This document shows positions 59,501 through 64,000 of a stretch of 64,000 bases of DNA, piece after piece. Where the stretch lies: the NCBI RefSeq assembly GCF_022539315.1, contig NC_066343.1:47109705-47173704 (forward strand). Direction: 5' to 3'. The translations under genes were made by a program, and so were the position numbers. A model generated the notes under the pieces. That model made no database searches and had not been told where the DNA came from. It worked only from the letters and a program-made list of their open reading frames with translations. Positions within the stretch are counted from its first letter, which is position 1; every line of letters starts with the position of its first letter. This stretch comes from Serinus canaria (Eukaryota > Chordata > Aves > Passeriformes > Fringillidae).

Positions 59501-62500
59501 GTAATTTTCCCCACTTCTTTACCATTCAAATTTTAAATGTCATGCTTGCCTTTTCCCAAGACTTCTCTCTGATATGGTGCCAGGTTTGTATGATATTAAA
59601 ACCGTGACCAAAACAGTGGTGTAAAATGACTACAATGGTGGCGTGGATCCTTTGCTCATAAAACCTGTTCTCTTTTTCTAGTGATACATGTCAGGCAGAT
59701 TCCATAGACACACACTTGAAGTGATGTGTGAATGATACAGCATAGACTTGTTTTAAAATACAAAGACATATTTCTTTCCTGCAGTTTAAAGATACTTAGA
59801 TTATGTATGATGTTGACAGGACACACACAGCAAAAGCTCTAAAGAAGGTTCAGTCCACTGCTCTAAGTTGTTTTTACATGAGATAAAAGGGTTTGCAAGT
59901 GCTTGTTGTCTCTTCTAGTGTAGCAGTTTCAGGACATTGTGTTTTCCTCCTGTCAACAATACCACTTTGATAAATTGTGAATTATGGTCTAGAAGAGCGT
60001 GAAAGAATGTAACAGGAAGACAGTAATCATTTACCAGCCACCTTGTCAGTAACCCACAGAGCATATAGGTATTGCTATAGTGGAGGGTAACAGCCTCTAA
60101 GGTCAGTAATTCGTGGCTAAAGGGACATAGGGAGCCATCCATTACACCTGGTAAATTATAGCTATTACTTTAATGCCAAAATATTGTCCATGTCAAAAAT
60201 ACCAAGACCAAGTATACACTGAATCATCAGTAAAGAAGTGCTTCTATAGATCAGCTATAGGTGATCATGTCAATGATCCAGGGATTAACAGCCCCCAGAG
60301 GGACCACCAACACAGTATTTTCTTTATGGTCTGTTCTGTCGCTAATCCTTGCCTAAAATCCTCCAACACTTTCTCAGTGTGGTGGAGTAAAAACCTGAGT
60401 TGCTCTTATTTTTTAGGGGCTGCACATTAGTTGCATTTAAAGGTTCATATGGACACTGGCAGAGCTATAAAAAACAGTCAAGATGACTTTCACATTTTAG
60501 TTTCATAGTAAAGTGTTACTGCAGGGTACATGGAAGCCCTATATATTTCCATTGTATTTTAAAAGTCTTGTCAGAAGATGTTAAAAATTAATACTAAATA
60601 CTATGATGAAGAACAACAATTGCTTATCTTTTAATTGAATGCAGTATTCTGAAAGTCCTTAAGATTGCTTTAAGAAATAATCTCATTAGAGATTAAAAAG
60701 AAAATACAGTTTCAACAATTCCTGGAAACAAATTTGTTGAAGAACAACTTAGGATTGCTGTTTATTTTTGCTGTCACACAAAAAATGTGGGAGAATCTCC
60801 TCATTTATCTTTGTGAGCCCTATGTTCTTAAGTATGAAGATTGTAGCATATAAATAATGAGGCAGGGAGGTTTATGTCACAGAATGTTCACCACAATAAA
60901 AGATAACATTTAGTATAAATTTTAAAACCATTTCTTGTTGCACTATGGGCAAAATAATTTTTTTTTTTTCTGTGTAGAAAATCCCAGACCATTTACAAGT
61001 CATATAATGTAGTATAATTTCTGTACAAAAAAACAATTCAGCTGTACTACATCTTGAACATGGTGGGAACGTGACATGGTTTTATTATGCTGTAATAGAA
61101 ATTAAAAGTTTTGGTGTTTTGTATTATCTCTTTCTTACTTAAGTAATTAAAATCATGGTGAGAGTGTATTTTAATAATTTATAGTCACTATTGAAAAATA
61201 CATTGAATTATTTCCTTCTTAATATCTTCTGACCCTGCAGAAGTTTCTCTAGTCTGTGTAAGCAGGAAAGTTTTACATTCTTTTTTTTCCTTCATTTTTT
61301 TGGGGTTTTTTCCTCCTTCTTTTTTTTTTTTTTTTTTCTTTTTTCTTTTTTTTTTTTTTTTAATCTTTACAAAACAATCCCATCTGGAGCAGAATGGTCA
61401 GATATTCAAGATTAGAATTAGACTATGGGCAGCTGTGGGTCAACATCAAGCTTCATTCGTATGGCTTTGCCCAAGAAGGTTCAAGATTTATCTTTAAAAT
61501 TACAGTTTTAGAGATACCACTTCATTTCCATCTAGTCCAAGATTCATCCATTTTGAAATAGAATCAGTGAAAAGCACTGCTATCTGGTGTCATGGTCTAG
61601 GCTAGGCTGTGGACTAAAGCTGCAGTTTGATGATCACTGTAAGTCATCTTCGTGTCTTGGCTGTGCATTCCTGTTGTCTCTCTTGTGCTAGTCCTGGCAC
61701 TAGCAGATGTGCAGCTGTACAAGGATTATCTCAGGAAATAGATTCAGCTGAAAACTAATTGTTTTATTTTTCTTTGCTGCTTTCAGTTGGATCAGTTCCC
61801 TGAACTAGCTCACCACATGTCTGCTTAAGCTCTAGTGCCAGCAGCGGGAAGTGGTGGGTATATTTGTGGTCAGGGATTGGGACCTTCTACTTCAGCAGCA
61901 GTTCTCACTAATATTCCTAAAACAATTTTTCAAATCTGATTGCAAGGCAGAAAGGGGTACAGATGGTAGCAGTTCAGTCATTATCACTTCAGATAACACT
62001 AGAGCTGGTGAGACAGAAGGAAAAAGAGATACTTCTCATATTCAAAGTTCAAGGTGTAACATGCAGCACAAAACTACTGACCTTTATTGATACTGGCAAA
62101 ATCCTCCAATTAATTACTATTTAGGGAAGCAAAGAACTTTCATCAATTACCACTGAAAATATTGGTTTGTTTTTTTTTTTTTTTTTAATAATGCCCTTTC
62201 CTCGTTGGCAGTCAATTATTTTATTTTACTCTTCATGGAATTGTTTGCATTGCATGGATGAAATTCTTCAAATATTTATTGATTATATGTATCACTTATT
62301 GTAGTAAGTGATAACTTTGTGATACCATAAAGTAAAATATATGTTGGTGGTTTTCTGATAGACTCTGACTTCTCTTTCTTCTACCAGGAGGTCAACTCCA
62401 TTTCAAGAGGATGTTTCAATTATTTTTTTAGCATAACCTACTTCAGTTGCCACTTCAAAAGAATTACTGTTTTCAGCACACAAACATATCTTTTCATTTT

Positions 62501-64000
62501 CTAAGAAACACCTGATTACTTGTTCCCCTTCCATCCTTGCTTATGTTCCATCCACTTACTTTTGATCAGAATTTCTGATCAGAAGTCAATACAAGTTTGG
62601 TTTATTTCTTTTGGAAGAATATAACTTCTTTCCTGTTTCCACTTTCTCCTCAGAAGGACAAACCTCCCTGTCTCTTCAAAACAGTGTATTCAGTGTAGAG
62701 CAGCCTCTAGTTATATGTTTTCTAGGGCTCAGTGCCATCAACTGGACAAGTTCCGACTTCTACAAGTTTTCAGAAACTATGCCATAGTGTCTTCTTCAAG
62801 GCATTTCCGACCCCAGCTCCTGCAGCATCTCAGCAGAACAATATAGATTTCTTCCATTGTACTTCTCTCACAAATTTACCTTGAATACCATCTTTTATGG
62901 CCAACAGGGGCCAAGCCTCAAGGATTACTGATTTGAATCTTACTGTAGCAAGATTCAAATAAACTAACACTTCATGTGCTACATAAAGTGGTTCTGTAGT
63001 GTTAACACAAGATAGTGCTATGACTCCTCAAAGATGTTAATTTCTGCTTCAAAATAAATTTTTCATAAAAAAAATCCTTCATTAATTTTTTGTTAGCTTC
63101 CAATCCCTAGGCCTAAAAAAAACTTATTTACACTGTAAATATCAAATATCATATCATTATTGTCACATAGTTATTTTCTGTTCTCTAATTTAAAGGCAGG
63201 ATTGACCACAGCTGATTATCAGGAAGCTTTTGCTGACTTTGGCAATTTCAGTGGTATTTTTATGTAATTTAAGGGTCCATATGGACTTGACAGCTGCTAA
63301 GCAAAAATCTGTGTTTATAAGATACTGACCTTTATATTGTATCTCCTTCTTATCTGAGACTACAGAATTTAAAAATAAAAAGTGGTCATGGAGATAAACT
63401 GAATAAAACCAGTAATGTTCTGCCTATTCTATGATGTATTTGTAAGGTAATTTCCTCCTGTAAGACAGAAGAGAAAATATATTCCTCCAAAGCAGATTTC
63501 TGAGACTTGTTAAAATTTAGCATTTCTTTTCTGGTATTTGTACATAGAACTTTGTGCCCTTAAGGAAGTGGATTCAGATTCATACTATATTTACATGAGA
63601 ATCTGTCACTACAACATAAAATTTACATTGTCAGACTGTGTATGATTTACTGTGAATACACTGGTTAACAAATGTTACAAGAAGTTGTATATAATTTAAT
63701 GTTTTCACTCATCAGGTTTCTTTCTGTAAATTGCAGCCAGTCTTTTGCTTTAAAACTGAGTATTGGAAAACATGAAGATGCATTTGACTTTTTTTTATTG
63801 CAGCTTTTCAGAATCAGTTGGTTAAATTTGTGATGGGAACACAATTTACTGAATATGTTATATTTCTCTTTTTGTGTATCAAGTTGCAACAACATAAACA
63901 TTGGATGCTAAAACACAGTAAATATTGTATAGTAGAACTACATATAAAACTTATTATCAATATAATACATTTTAGAAGTTCAGGAAGAACAGGTAATCTA
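59501..64000 (+). other. PTPRD: PTPRD intron, at least 4.5 kb, runs off the window
   Basis: Contains T-rich low complexity at 61280-61363 and 62168-62187, and two short perfect hairpins (62290-62313 and 62931-62960). I searched for the D1 exon coding S-I-D-P-G-Q-Q-F-T-W and did not see it, so the phosphatase domains begin beyond the window. Confidence 0.8.
61280..61363. repeat. Poly-T/TTTTC low-complexity tract
   Basis: Long runs of T broken by C and a few G. The Phe-rich open frame across it is an artefact. Confidence 0.95.

Noticed and set aside
61300..61497. Phe-rich 65-codon frame
   Set aside because: Translation of a poly-T tract.
59501..64000. Search for the first phosphatase D1 exon (S-I-D-P-G-Q-Q-F)
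   Set aside because: No matching block with splice sites was found; the catalytic exons are downstream of the window.
1..64000. CRISPR arrays, operons, tRNA or rRNA genes, CpG-island promoter, second protein-coding gene
   Set aside because: None seen. The regular arrays are eukaryotic microsatellites, and all supported coding sequence belongs to one spliced gene on the + strand.

Overview
The window is vertebrate nuclear DNA, and the repeats point to a bird. It contains several truncated CR1 LINE copies ending in the ATTCTATG-type 3' tail, with AT-rich introns and few other interspersed repeats. All recognisable protein-coding sequence belongs to one gene on the + strand: the middle of PTPRD, a LAR-family receptor-type protein tyrosine phosphatase. 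The exon translations match PTPRD as I know it from mammals rather than the paralogues PTPRS and PTPRF. PTPRD is Z-linked in chicken and zebra finch, so this is probably Z-chromosome sequence. That placement is inference.

Layout: third Ig domain (1280-1549), FN1-FN2 (2267-2848), FN3 (9943-10076 and 11345-11489), FN4 (14779-15084), FN5 (16091-16284, a 27-nt microexon at 18103-18129, and 20294-20411), FN6-FN7 (24855-25442), FN8 and the membrane-proximal ectodomain (25874-25971, 26754-27007, 31497-31587), furin-site exon (37459-37668), transmembrane exon (40962-41122), and cytoplasmic juxtamembrane exons (49100-49212 and 59403-59500). The 15 constitutive exons total 3362 nt and join in one open frame. 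The first two Ig domains lie upstream of the window and both phosphatase domains lie downstream.

The most interesting content is a set of four frame-preserving cassette exons, three of them clustered just inside the membrane. They are: 27 nt in FN5 (18103-18129); a 12-nt microexon directly after the transmembrane segment (46744-46755, adding S-K-P-D); a 120-nt Ser/Thr-rich exon (57187-57306) that I do not recognise from canonical LAR-family proteins; and a 42-nt exon (58854-58895) that aligns residue for residue with a known mammalian PTPRD insert. The last two share phase-1 boundaries with each other and with both flanking constitutive exons, so any combination stays in frame. This makes 41-59.5 kb a splicing hub that sets the linker between membrane and catalytic domains.

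The rest is intron. It holds CR1 fragments, two GATA arrays, GT, TC/TA and GTTCTT repeats, an A/C-only tract, a palindromic trinucleotide tract close to the 42-nt exon, and a few short perfect duplications and hairpins. I saw no other gene, RNA gene, promoter or CpG island.
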